From assembly GCA_019454185.1 (NCBI GenBank), contig CP075368.1:1054001-1118000 (forward strand): a stretch of 64,000 nt of DNA. The letters run 5' to 3'. The DNA comes from Phycisphaeraceae bacterium (GTDB lineage: Bacteria > Planctomycetota > Phycisphaerae > Phycisphaerales > UBA1924). Numbering within the stretch: the first letter of the stretch is position 1; each line of letters opens with the position of its first letter. The notes below the pieces were generated by a model. It had not been told where the DNA came from, searched no databases, and was given only the letters and a program-made list of their open reading frames with translations. The translations under genes and the position numbers were made by a program. Shown piece after piece: positions 50,771-58,468 of this stretch.

Positions 50771-53059
50771 TCACGCGATCATGGGGACATACAGGTGCTG
50801 CTTGACAGCCTCAAGGTCCGCCTTGAGGGCCGCGGCTCCGCCGTAGCGAGCCAGGAGACTGCTGAAACTGCCGAACTGCTCGACGAACTGCGGGGCGCTG
50901 TAGGTGGCGCCCTTTTCCAGATCATCGATTCCGAAGAGTGCGTAGTGATCCAGACTGGTTTCCCAGACTTTGGACTTGAAGCGCTCGGGCTCCGGGACGG
51001 AGTCCTCGCCAACATTGCGGATCAGCCACGGGGAATCCTGGTCCCAGAAGCGGACGACTCGGTCGTGACGTGCTGGCACGCGGGGAAGGTCGAACCCGAC
51101 TTTGGAGAGGATGTCGACATCGTCGGTCTCCTCCAAGTCGAGAAAGTGACGGAATGCGGCGAGGTGGATGTCTTGATCCACGAGTTCTGCCCGGATATCG
51201 CGCCGGGTCGAGCGATCAACCCAGAGCTTCAGCAGGTCTGCCACTGAACTGGGAGCGATCTTGCGAATGATCGCCTTCGACTGCTGGATGTAGTCGTCAA
51301 ACGGGATCTTGCGCCCGTCGGCCAAGCAGACGTACCGCTCTGATGCGGACAGGAAGAGGGTCGCGCCATTGCCGATCGGCTTCTCGGTGGGCGTGGTCGT
51401 TGAAGGCTTCTTCTTGGAAGCCGCCTTGCTCTTCTGCACGTTTGCAGGATGGCCGTCGAACTCGGCATCTTCGAGCGACGCGGCCCTGACGTAATCGAAG
51501 ATCGTGAAGTACCGCTTGTCGATGTCCTCGCACAGGCGTGTGCCGCGGCCCTTCATCTGCTTGTACAGGATGCTGCTCTTGATCGGCCTGGCGAACACGA
51601 TGTTCTTGACATCGGGCGCATCAAACCCAGTGGTCAGCAGGTCGACGGTGACGGCCACGCGCGGCTTGGCGCGACCAACCTCGGCAAACGTCCGCTCCAG
51701 CATGTGCGAGTTGCGCTCGGAGCGCGTAATGCGGGCCGCGTAATCGGGATCGCCCGATACACGCCGAAGTTCCTGGGCCATGAACGCCGCGTGTGTGTCG
51801 TCCACACAGAAGACGATCGTCTTCTCATCGCGCAGAGCGTACTGCCCGAGCAAGGCCCAGAGATCCTCCGCGATGAACTTCGTGCGGTCCGGCATGCGGA
51901 TGTCCCGCTCGAAGTTCGCGGTGTCGTAAGTCTTGCCGTCTGGCGCGGTGAAGCCCGCGGCGTCCAAGTTTGTCACCCGCTCCTCGAGCAGGTACGGCAC
52001 GAGATAGCCGTCTTCGATTGCCTGACGAAGCGAATACGTATAGATCGGATCGCCGAAGTACTCGTACGTGTCGCGCCGCTTCTCCGCGTCGGTCAGGGGG
52101 ACGCCCTGCTGGTCGAGTTCGCGAGGCGTGGCGGTGAGACCAAGCTGGTACGCTGACTTGAAGTGCTCAAACACGCCGAACCAGTCGCCAAAGCCTGACC
52201 GGTGGCACTCGTCGACGATGACGAGGTCAAAGAAATCGGGCTCGTAGTGCTCGAAGAGCTTCTTGCCGTCGAGTTCCTCGTCGAGGTTCTGGTAGTTCGC
52301 GAAGAACACCTTGCCAATGCGGTGACGACCCGCGGAGACGGTGTCCTTGTCGATCACGACCCGCTCGTCCGCGGCAAACGAGGCGAACGCTCGGTACGCC
52401 TGATCTTTCAGGGAGTTCCGATCAGTCAGGAACAGCACCCGTCCCTTAGGGAGAACGCCACTCTGCGCGAGCTTCCAGACCAGTTGAAAGACCGTGAAGG
52501 TCTTGCCGGTGCCGGTCGCCATGAGCAACAGAGCGCGACGGCGACCCGACGCGAATGCGCAGATGACCTTGGTAATGGCCATCTCCTGGTAAGGCCGAAC
52601 GTTCTTCCGCGTCACCTGGTCAATGTGCCACGGAGTCTCCAGGGCCGGTGCCCAGCGGTCCCAGTCGATATCGATTCCGAGCTTGTGGAGAATCTGCGCC
52701 GGCGTTGGCGGTGCGGACAGAGTTTCGAGATCGCCGGATTCGGTGTCGGTGAGCAGATATTCCCGGCCGTTCGTGGCGATTGTGAACCGAATCCCAAGGC
52801 GGCGGGCATACCGCGATCCCTGTTGGATTCCATCGGCAGCCGATTCCAGCTCTGCCTTTGCTTCGAGCACGGCCAACGGGAGCTGGCGGCAGCGAAGCAC
52901 ATAGTCAGCGATGATGCTCTGCGACTCGTCGTACATCGAATCGCCGGTGATGTTGACCCGTCCGGGACCAATCTGGACGTCCGACGTCCAAGCCCATCCA
53001 GCCGACGCGAGCGCCGGCTCGATGAGTTCCTTTCGGGTTGTGCTTTCATTCCGGCTCAT
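50771..53059 (-). CDS. hsdR: Type I restriction endonuclease subunit HsdR (second system)
   Basis: A 762-residue EcoEI-like motor/nuclease subunit. The N-terminal PD-(D/E)XK core has D52 (IADYVLR) and E66-A-K68 (VLEAK). The helicase has MATGTGKTFTVFQL near 181, DECH near 285, GLTATP, and a C-terminal EcoEI_R_C-like region. I chose the ATG at 53059 (MSRNESTTRKEL): GGAAGGA lies upstream and a sigma-54 promoter ends 30 bases before it, while the longer frame to 53146 would start upstream of that promoter. First gene of the leftward arm. Confidence 0.93.
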   Translation of the reverse strand: MSRNESTTRKELIEPALASAGWAWTSDVQIGPGRVNITGDSMYDESQSIIADYVLRCRQLPLAVLEAKAELESAADGIQQGSRYARRLGIRFTIATNGREYLLTDTESGDLETLSAPPTPAQILHKLGIDIDWDRWAPALETPWHIDQVTRKNVRPYQEMAITKVICAFASGRRRALLLMATGTGKTFTVFQLVWKLAQSGVLPKGRVLFLTDRNSLKDQAYRAFASFAADERVVIDKDTVSAGRHRIGKVFFANYQNLDEELDGKKLFEHYEPDFFDLVIVDECHRSGFGDWFGVFEHFKSAYQLGLTATPRELDQQGVPLTDAEKRRDTYEYFGDPIYTYSLRQAIEDGYLVPYLLEERVTNLDAAGFTAPDGKTYDTANFERDIRMPDRTKFIAEDLWALLGQYALRDEKTIVFCVDDTHAAFMAQELRRVSGDPDYAARITRSERNSHMLERTFAEVGRAKPRVAVTVDLLTTGFDAPDVKNIVFARPIKSSILYKQMKGRGTRLCEDIDKRYFTIFDYVRAASLEDAEFDGHPANVQKSKAASKKKPSTTTPTEKPIGNGATLFLSASERYVCLADGRKIPFDDYIQQSKAIIRKIAPSSVADLLKLWVDRSTRRDIRAELVDQDIHLAAFRHFLDLEETDDVDILSKVGFDLPRVPARHDRVVRFWDQDSPWLIRNVGEDSVPEPERFKSKVWETSLDHYALFGIDDLEKGATYSAPQFVEQFGSFSSLLARYGGAAALKADLEAVKQHLYVPMIA

Positions 53060-53088
53060 CGTGGTTCTGATCCTTCCAGTGACCCTAA

Positions 53089-53105
53089 TGCAAGCTGCGT
53101 GCCAA
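53089..53105 (-). promoter_or_regulatory. Sigma-54 promoter of the second hsd operon
   Basis: On the minus strand TTGGCACG-CAGC-TTGCA, with the -24 GG and -12 GC exactly 10 bases apart, a near-perfect match to the consensus TGGCACG-N4-TTGCW. The start of transcription would fall about 20 bases before the hsdR ATG. It lies 14 bases beyond the stop of the sigma-54 activator gene. Confidence 0.8.
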
Positions 53106-53118
53106 CGGCAAGGCCTCC

Positions 53119-54633
53119 CTAGACGCCGTCTAATCCCTCGTCCCAATCTACCTTTAGACGTTCAAGCTGCGCCGCAAGCGTCTGGTAGCTGGGATAGCCG
53201 AGGAGCTTGGCAGCCACGGTCTTTTTGCCGTTTGCCTCCTGCATGGCGCGGGCCAAATAGCGCCGCTGGACTTCTTCGAGGTGCTTTGTGAGCGAAAAAC
53301 CCTCGCCGATAGGCAACTCCGCACCGAGCAGGCGATCGCCGCGTGCAGAGTCCGACAGCCCCGCCTCGATGTCTCGTGGTTCAATCGACGGACCATCGAT
53401 CATCACTGCCGCCTGGAGGAGGACATTCTGGAGTTGTCGTACATTCCCCGGCCAGGCCTGCTGGCAGAGAAACCTCTTTGTGCCCACAGAAAGCCGCTTG
53501 TCTTGGTAGCCGGGTTCGGCTTTGGCGAAGTCTGCATTAATCCGGGCGAGCAGGTGGTCAGCGATGGCGGGGATGTCGGTCGTTCGTTGCCTGAGCGGCG
53601 GGATTTTCAGCGTAAACGCGGCCAGCCGGTAGTACAGGTCCTCGCGGAACCTGCCCGCAGCCACCTCGGCCTGAAGATCGCGGTTGGTTGCGGCGATGAT
53701 CCTGACGTCAGAGTGCCTGTCTTCGGAATCGCCAACCCGCTTGAACGTGCGGGCCGATGGAGGCTCATCCTGTCCGGGCTGAAGCACACGCAAGAGCTTG
53801 GCCTGCATCGAAAGGTCACACTCACCGACCTCGTCCAAGAAGAGGGTGCCGGAATCCGCCTGTTCGAAAGCTCCCACCCGATCTGCGGCTGCACCTGTAA
53901 ACGAACCCTTTTTGTGGCCGAACAGCTCAGATTCGAGGAGTTCTTTCGGCACAGCGGCACAGTTGATGGCGACGAAGGGTTTGGCGCTGCGACGACTGGC
54001 AGCGTGCAGCGCGCGGGCAAAGACATCCTTGCCGACGCCGCTCTCGCCAAGGAGGAGAACGCCAACGTCTCGGAGGGCGATTCGCTTGGCGCGGGTGATG
54101 GCTTCGCGGATCTGGGGGCTCCGGCCGATCACGCCTCCGAAGCCTTCACTGGCGGCGTCGGCGACGTTCGCGCCCTGGATCAACCGATCGGAAGCATGGA
54201 GTACGGTCGGGAGGTAGTCGACGAGTAGGTCGAATGGAATCGACGTGGGGATCACGCGACCGCGGAAGGTCTGGTAGAAGGTCGCTGGATACCGGCTCTT
54301 GCCCAAAAGTACCCAAACGGCCGTCATCGCCGGCGTCCCGGGGCTCAGGTGGATTGACACCGAGCACTCACCTTGAACCTGCGACGTGACCTTGCCAAGC
54401 ACTCCGTCAGCGGCCTCGAAGATGGCGGAATAGTCGACGGGACTCGGAAGCCTGACGGTGTGGACACGGGCCTTTGAGCCGATCCAGGCAGCGAACTGCT
54501 TGGCGAGTTCAGGCTCCTTATCGCTCAGCAGGTGAACCTCATCGAACTCGACCTGATCCGTCAGGGTCTTGACCGGGCCTGACCCTTCAACGTGCCGAAG
54601 TTGCTTACCGAGGAGCTGCTTCACAGCTTCCAC
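53119..54633 (-). CDS. Sigma-54-dependent activator with CARF-like sensor domain (RtcR-like)
   Basis: Counting from the GTG at 54633, residues 1-150 form a CARF/Rossmann-like sensor (FDEVHLLSDKEPELAKQF, SIHLSPGTPAMTAVWVLLGK, IPFDLLVDYLP). Residues 165-400 are the AAA+ domain with Walker A GESGVGKD (196-203), sigma-54 contact loop GSFTGA (243-248) and Walker B TLFLDEVGE. A Fis-type HTH (GKKTVAAKLLGYPSYQTLAA) ends the protein. Upstream of the GTG the same frame still reads RKLVFCWIGDADLFAWSAAA, the expected first strand, yet has no ATG/GTG/TTG. The real start is therefore probably a rare ATT (54708) or ATC codon. TACAAT on the minus strand (54759-54754) may be its -10 box. Confidence 0.9.
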   Translation of the reverse strand: MEAVKQLLGKQLRHVEGSGPVKTLTDQVEFDEVHLLSDKEPELAKQFAAWIGSKARVHTVRLPSPVDYSAIFEAADGVLGKVTSQVQGECSVSIHLSPGTPAMTAVWVLLGKSRYPATFYQTFRGRVIPTSIPFDLLVDYLPTVLHASDRLIQGANVADAASEGFGGVIGRSPQIREAITRAKRIALRDVGVLLLGESGVGKDVFARALHAASRRSAKPFVAINCAAVPKELLESELFGHKKGSFTGAAADRVGAFEQADSGTLFLDEVGECDLSMQAKLLRVLQPGQDEPPSARTFKRVGDSEDRHSDVRIIAATNRDLQAEVAAGRFREDLYYRLAAFTLKIPPLRQRTTDIPAIADHLLARINADFAKAEPGYQDKRLSVGTKRFLCQQAWPGNVRQLQNVLLQAAVMIDGPSIEPRDIEAGLSDSARGDRLLGAELPIGEGFSLTKHLEEVQRRYLARAMQEANGKKTVAAKLLGYPSYQTLAAQLERLKVDWDEGLDGV

Positions 54634-54808
54634 GGCGACTTCGCCAGCGGCGGCCGACCAGGCAAACAGGTCGGCGTCTCCGATCCAGCAGAAGACGAGT
54701 TTTCGAATGCCTTGGGCGATTGGACAACTCCATTTGTGCTGCGGACAACGGGCATTGTATCCAGCATGGGCGGTGCGAGCATCGCCGCCCGAAATCTCGC
54801 GTCAACTC

Positions 54809-54826
54809 TTGGCACGGCCGTTGCCA
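54809..54826 (+). promoter_or_regulatory. Sigma-54-type site upstream of the rightward arm
   Basis: TTGGCACG-GCCG-TTGCCA with -24 GG (54811-54812) and -12 GC (54823-54824) 10 bases apart. Transcription would start at about 54836, beside the ATG at 54837. The site is also an imperfect palindrome, so it could instead be, or double as, an activator binding site. Confidence 0.65.
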
Positions 54827-54836
54827 TAGCACCGGC

Positions 54837-55247
54837 ATGACGAGCCAGAAACCATCCGGATCGATCCTCGCCCCCGACGACCTTCGCGTTGGAGCCTATG
54901 TGGCGGTGCACTCGGTGGCTGCTGCTCCGCGTACCTGCCCAGAGGAACCGGAGCGGCGGATGTCAGGCCGGCCGTGCCGCGAGGGGCCGCCGCTTGGCTT
55001 TGGAATGCCCCTTCAGATTCGGGCCATTTCTCTGCCATTCCTCGCGTGCGCAGTTCTCCAGCCAGGTGGAGGTCACGTTGGGCCGGTGATCCTTGATCTC
55101 CGCGGCATACGGCTGATCGCAGTTTCTCGCCAGTTCGTCCGTGCCATCGCGGAGTTCAAGCAGCCCGAAGCCGACGGCGACGAGGACGTTGGCGCTCGTC
55201 GGCCGCGGCCGACGGCGGACGCCGAACCCGCTGGTCATCCCGCCTGA
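54837..55247 (+). CDS. Small hypothetical protein, first gene of the rightward arm
   Basis: A 136-residue protein: LAPDDLRVGAYVAVHSVAAA, then GMPLQIRAISLPFLACAVLQ and VILDLRGIRLIAVSRQFVRA. I recall small planctomycete hypothetical proteins with the same order (a V-G-x-Y/W-V strand, a P-L-x-I-x-A-I-S-L-P-F strand, and LDLR...S..YV). No function is known. There is no ribosome site; a sigma-54-type site ends 11 bases before the ATG, so translation would be leaderless or the gene may be read from further upstream. Confidence 0.55.
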   Translation: MTSQKPSGSILAPDDLRVGAYVAVHSVAAAPRTCPEEPERRMSGRPCREGPPLGFGMPLQIRAISLPFLACAVLQPGGGHVGPVILDLRGIRLIAVSRQFVRAIAEFKQPEADGDEDVGARRPRPTADAEPAGHPA

Positions 55248-55278
55248 GGTCGTTGGCCAGCACACCGGTGTGTGTCGA

Positions 55279-55295
55279 GTGGCACGTCTTTCGCA
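55279..55295 (+). promoter_or_regulatory. Sigma-54 promoter of the TerY-P operon
   Basis: GTGGCACG-TCTT-TCGCA with -24 GG (55281-55282) and -12 GC (55293-55294) at the correct 10-base spacing and one mismatch (TCGCA for TTGCA). A perfect CACACCGGTGTG palindrome precedes it (55261-55272). The start of transcription would be near 55306, ahead of AAAGGAG and the ATG at 55328. Confidence 0.65.
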
Positions 55296-55327
55296 TTCAG
55301 CAAAATGGTTAGAAAAGGAGCTCGCGA

Positions 55328-55630
55328 ATGGTCGCCTTGAACACCAGACACGTCCTTCGCTTCACCACCCACGCCGTCGTCCGGTGCCAGCAGCGAGGGC
55401 TCACTGGCGATGCCGTTGAGTTCGTCGTGGCGCACGGCCAGGAGTATCACGCCGGGGACGGCTCAAAGGCCTATTTCCTTGGCAAACGTGCGGTTGTTGA
55501 GGCAAAACGCCGCCACGGAATCGACCTTGACCGCTGGCGTGACACCGCCGTCATTGTTTCCAAAGACGACGCCATCGTCACTGTTCAGCATGTGGCCAGA
55601 CCCAAGCGCAGCTGGCGCGGACGGCACTAA
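55328..55630 (+). CDS. DUF4258-like small protein
   Basis: A 100-residue protein with AAAGGAG seven bases before the ATG. FTTHAVVRCQQRGLTGDAVE, then VVEAKRRHGIDLDRWRDTAV and KDDAIVTVQH, follow the short RelE-like fold of DUF4258 (H-A-x-x-R-x-x-Q-R-G-I). Members occur in toxin-like and mobile contexts; no activity is established here. It is the first well-translated gene behind the sigma-54 site at 55279 and lies 45 bases before the vWA gene. Confidence 0.6.
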   Translation: MVALNTRHVLRFTTHAVVRCQQRGLTGDAVEFVVAHGQEYHAGDGSKAYFLGKRAVVEAKRRHGIDLDRWRDTAVIVSKDDAIVTVQHVARPKRSWRGRH

Positions 55631-55675
55631 ACTTGTTGCACGGGATCGTTTCCCGTGTCAGGAGGAAAAGACCCT

Positions 55676-56338
55676 ATGACCACCCTGTCGGACTTTACCA
55701 TCGCCACTCCCCGACCCTTGCCCGTGATTGTCCTTGCGGACATCAGCGGCAGCATGAGCGAGAACGGCAAGATTGACTCGCTGAATCATGCTCTCGATGA
55801 GATGATCAAGTCATTTGCGACCGAAGCTCAGGATCGCGCCGAGATCCAAGTCTCCGTGATCACCTTCGGCAAGACTGGAGCTCAGATCCACTCCGAGCTC
55901 ACTCCCGCGTCGAAGGCGGCTTGGTCACCGATGCAGGCTGACGGCGGCACGCCACTAGGCGCAGCTATCAGCTTGGCAACATCTCTCGTGGAGGATCGGC
56001 AGCGGATTCCCGGCCGTGCGTACAGGCCGGCGATTGTGCTGGTGTCGGATGGCCAACCAACAGACGAGTGGAAGGAGCCCGTGAAGCGGCTATTGGCCTC
56101 GGAGCGAGGTAGCCGTGCAGATCGCTTCGCGCTCGGCATCGGCGATGACGCCGACAAGGCCATGCTCGCCGCTTTCCTCGGCGATCCAGCGAAAGTGGTA
56201 CTGCAAGCGAGCGATGCCCGCCAGGTCCAGACATTTTTCCGCTGGGTAACGATGAGCGTCACGTCACGCTCGAGGAGCGCGACACCAAATGCGGCACCCA
56301 TCCAACCCCCCCCCGATCTCGCACGCGACACCTTCTGA
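55676..56338 (+). CDS. TerY-like von Willebrand factor A protein
   Basis: A 220-residue vWA protein with a complete MIDAS metal site: VLADISGSMSENG (D22, S24, S26), the threonine in DGGTPLGAAI and the aspartate in VLVSDGQPTDEW. It is close to TerY of the tellurium-resistance/stress systems. GGAGG precedes the ATG at 55676. With the PP2C and kinase genes that follow it makes the TerY-P triad described by Anantharaman and colleagues, thought to assemble a phosphorylation-controlled complex. The C-terminus is a short Pro/Ala tail. Confidence 0.88.
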   Translation: MTTLSDFTIATPRPLPVIVLADISGSMSENGKIDSLNHALDEMIKSFATEAQDRAEIQVSVITFGKTGAQIHSELTPASKAAWSPMQADGGTPLGAAISLATSLVEDRQRIPGRAYRPAIVLVSDGQPTDEWKEPVKRLLASERGSRADRFALGIGDDADKAMLAAFLGDPAKVVLQASDARQVQTFFRWVTMSVTSRSRSATPNAAPIQPPPDLARDTF

Positions 56339-57080
56339 TGGATCGTGCCGACTTGTTCGACCCCGAGTTCGGACGATCGGCGCATCCATCGCGGGGCCTC
56401 GACACGTCCGCGAGGGTCGCGCAAATCAGGACACCTGGGCAAGCTGCCGGCTGCCCCAAGGTGTCGTCCTCGTGGTATCGGATGGTGTGGGATCTTGCCG
56501 CTACGCCGAGATCGGCTCTCGGGCGGCCTGTCGTGCGGTAAGAGATGCGGTGCAATCAATGAAGCCCGAGACACCCCCAACAGAACTGACAGAACGTATC
56601 ACGGCCGCATGGAACTCGCGGTTGGAAAGGCGCAATCCAACCGAATGCGCCGCGACATGCCTTTTTTCCGTGCGCACTCACGGCGGCCGACTCCTTGTCG
56701 GCGGGCTCGGCGACGGCCTGGCGGTCGTGACCCGTTCCGACGGAGCGGCGGAGCCCCGGGTGATTCCGCTTCGAGGCGGTGAGTTCGGAGAGACGGTGGC
56801 ACTTGGAGACGGACGTGAAAGCCGGGGTTGGGTTGTGGAGGAGTTCGATGATCGCGCCGGACAACTTCGCACGCTGCTGGCCAGCGACGGCGTTTCACAG
56901 GACCTGTCGCAGGACCGGCTCCAGGCCTTTCATGACTGGTTGATCGCGACATTTGGCAAACTCAGCACGAGAAGATGGCGGGCGAGCCTTCGACGGCAAC
57001 TCCAGGCCTGGCCGACCCCAGGAGCTACGGACGATCGAACTCTCGCGGTCATGTGGACAGGCGGGGAGGTGGCGACGTGA
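56289..57080 (+). CDS. PP2C-type protein phosphatase of the TerY-P triad
   Basis: A 263-residue phosphatase: GASIAGPRHVREGRANQDTW (acidic NQD), LVVSDGVGSCRYAEIGSRAA (metal-binding D), LLVGGLGDGLAVV, LLASDGVS and ATDDRTLAVMW. The first in-frame ATG (56289) lies 50 bases inside the vWA gene with GAGGAG upstream. An ATG in a TGATG overlap at 56338 is in the wrong frame. It should remove phosphates placed by the neighbouring kinase. The GTGA overlap with the kinase gene indicates coupling. Confidence 0.85.
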   Translation: MRHPSNPPPISHATPSDGSCRLVRPRVRTIGASIAGPRHVREGRANQDTWASCRLPQGVVLVVSDGVGSCRYAEIGSRAACRAVRDAVQSMKPETPPTELTERITAAWNSRLERRNPTECAATCLFSVRTHGGRLLVGGLGDGLAVVTRSDGAAEPRVIPLRGGEFGETVALGDGRESRGWVVEEFDDRAGQLRTLLASDGVSQDLSQDRLQAFHDWLIATFGKLSTRRWRASLRRQLQAWPTPGATDDRTLAVMWTGGEVAT

Positions 57081-58468
57081 CCCAGCCCACCTTCGTGGTT
57101 GACTCTCGGGGTGCCAAGTACCAACTCGGCAAGTGTCTCGGTGAAGGCGGGCAGGGTGCCGTCTACGCGGTTCAGGGTGGCCGACTCGCAGCGAAGGTGC
57201 TCGCTGCTGGCTCTAAGACGGATCCCAAGAGACTCGAGAGGCAACTGCAGTTCCTTCGAACCCTGGACCTTGCAGGCATTCCTATCGCCCAGCCCGAGGC
57301 CGTGCTCGCATCACCTAACGCAGGCTACATCATGCGCCTTCTCACAGACATGAGCTCGCTCAAGCAGCTGATGGTGCCTCCATCGGGGACTGCTTCCTTG
57401 CGGCGCTGGTACCTCGATACCGGCGGACTCCGCCGCCGGCTGAAGGTGTGCGGGCGCGCGGCGACGGCGCTCGCAATGCTGCACGCCAAGGGACTGTGTT
57501 ACGGCGACGTGTCCCCCGCCAACATATTCGTCTCCACAGTCACGACATCGGACACCGTGTATCTGATCGACGCAGACAACTTGCGTTATGAATCCTCGCC
57601 GAACAACCAACCCGTCTATACGCCCGGATACGGCGCTCCCGAGGTGTTTGCCCGTCGTGGCTTCGTGTCGACGCTGACCGATGCCCATGGACTCGCCGTT
57701 GTTGCCTTTGCAACGCTGGTCCTAGTGCATCCACTGCAGGGGGACCTTGTGGAGGAAGGCGATCCCGATCTGGAGGAGAGAGCGTTGTGCGGCCTCCTGC
57801 CCTGGATCGACCACCCGACCGATCCTGCGAATCGATCGAGTCGAGGGATACGCGAGCGCGACGTCGTGCTCTCTGGCAATCTTCGGCATCTGGCGTCACA
57901 GGCCTTCGGAGACGGATTGTCCGATCCACGCAAACGCCCGTCAGCAAGCGAGTGGGCCGAGGCGCTTGAGCGTGCGAGCCGCAACTGTCTCGTTTGCCCA
58001 AACTGCAAGGCGACCTTCTACCGCACCGCCGAATCGTGCCCGTGGTGCTCAACGCCGCGATCGCCGTTTCTCTATGGGCGGCTCCGCATCTGGGATCCGG
58101 CCCTAAACGACAAAACGGGGGGCTACGTCATTGGCCCCGACAAGCACGACCAGGTCGTTGACTCGTTCGCGTTGGCCGCGGGAGATCAGATGCTCATCGA
58201 CCAGAGCCTTGCCGCCGGTCACTCTCATGGCCATGCGGCATCTGAACTGCTTACCGTGTCTTTCACGGGGAAAGGCGTGGATGTCCAGCGGCGTGCGCCG
58301 GAGGCGGTATTGGAACTCCGCAAGCCACCGCGCCGGCACGCACTCACCGATGCGCCCGTCACTCTGAAGGCTGACGGCGACCTCCCCCAGACAACGATTC
58401 ATCTTGGACCGAGCGATCAACTGCACCGAGTGCTTGACCTCTGGCTGATGGGAGGCAAGAAGTCATGA
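57077..58468 (+). CDS. Protein kinase with C-terminal zinc ribbon (TerY-P triad)
   Basis: A 463-residue kinase starting at the GTG at 57077, seven bases after GGAGG and overlapping the phosphatase stop. The Gly-rich loop LGEGGQGAVY (21-30), Lys 40 in RLAAKVL, catalytic CYGDVSPANIF (141-151; YGD in place of HRD) and metal-binding IDADN (164-168; DAD in place of DFG) are all present. A zinc ribbon follows near 305-325 (CPNC, CPWC), then a beta-rich tail to 463. YGD/DAD and the ribbon are typical of TerY-P kinases. It probably phosphorylates its operon partners. Confidence 0.88.
   Translation: MTQPTFVVDSRGAKYQLGKCLGEGGQGAVYAVQGGRLAAKVLAAGSKTDPKRLERQLQFLRTLDLAGIPIAQPEAVLASPNAGYIMRLLTDMSSLKQLMVPPSGTASLRRWYLDTGGLRRRLKVCGRAATALAMLHAKGLCYGDVSPANIFVSTVTTSDTVYLIDADNLRYESSPNNQPVYTPGYGAPEVFARRGFVSTLTDAHGLAVVAFATLVLVHPLQGDLVEEGDPDLEERALCGLLPWIDHPTDPANRSSRGIRERDVVLSGNLRHLASQAFGDGLSDPRKRPSASEWAEALERASRNCLVCPNCKATFYRTAESCPWCSTPRSPFLYGRLRIWDPALNDKTGGYVIGPDKHDQVVDSFALAAGDQMLIDQSLAAGHSHGHAASELLTVSFTGKGVDVQRRAPEAVLELRKPPRRHALTDAPVTLKADGDLPQTTIHLGPSDQLHRVLDLWLMGGKKS

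Noticed and set aside
53060..53146. Longer start for the second hsdR
   Set aside because: It would begin upstream of the sigma-54 promoter and inside the activator gene; the ATG at 53059 has a good ribosome site.
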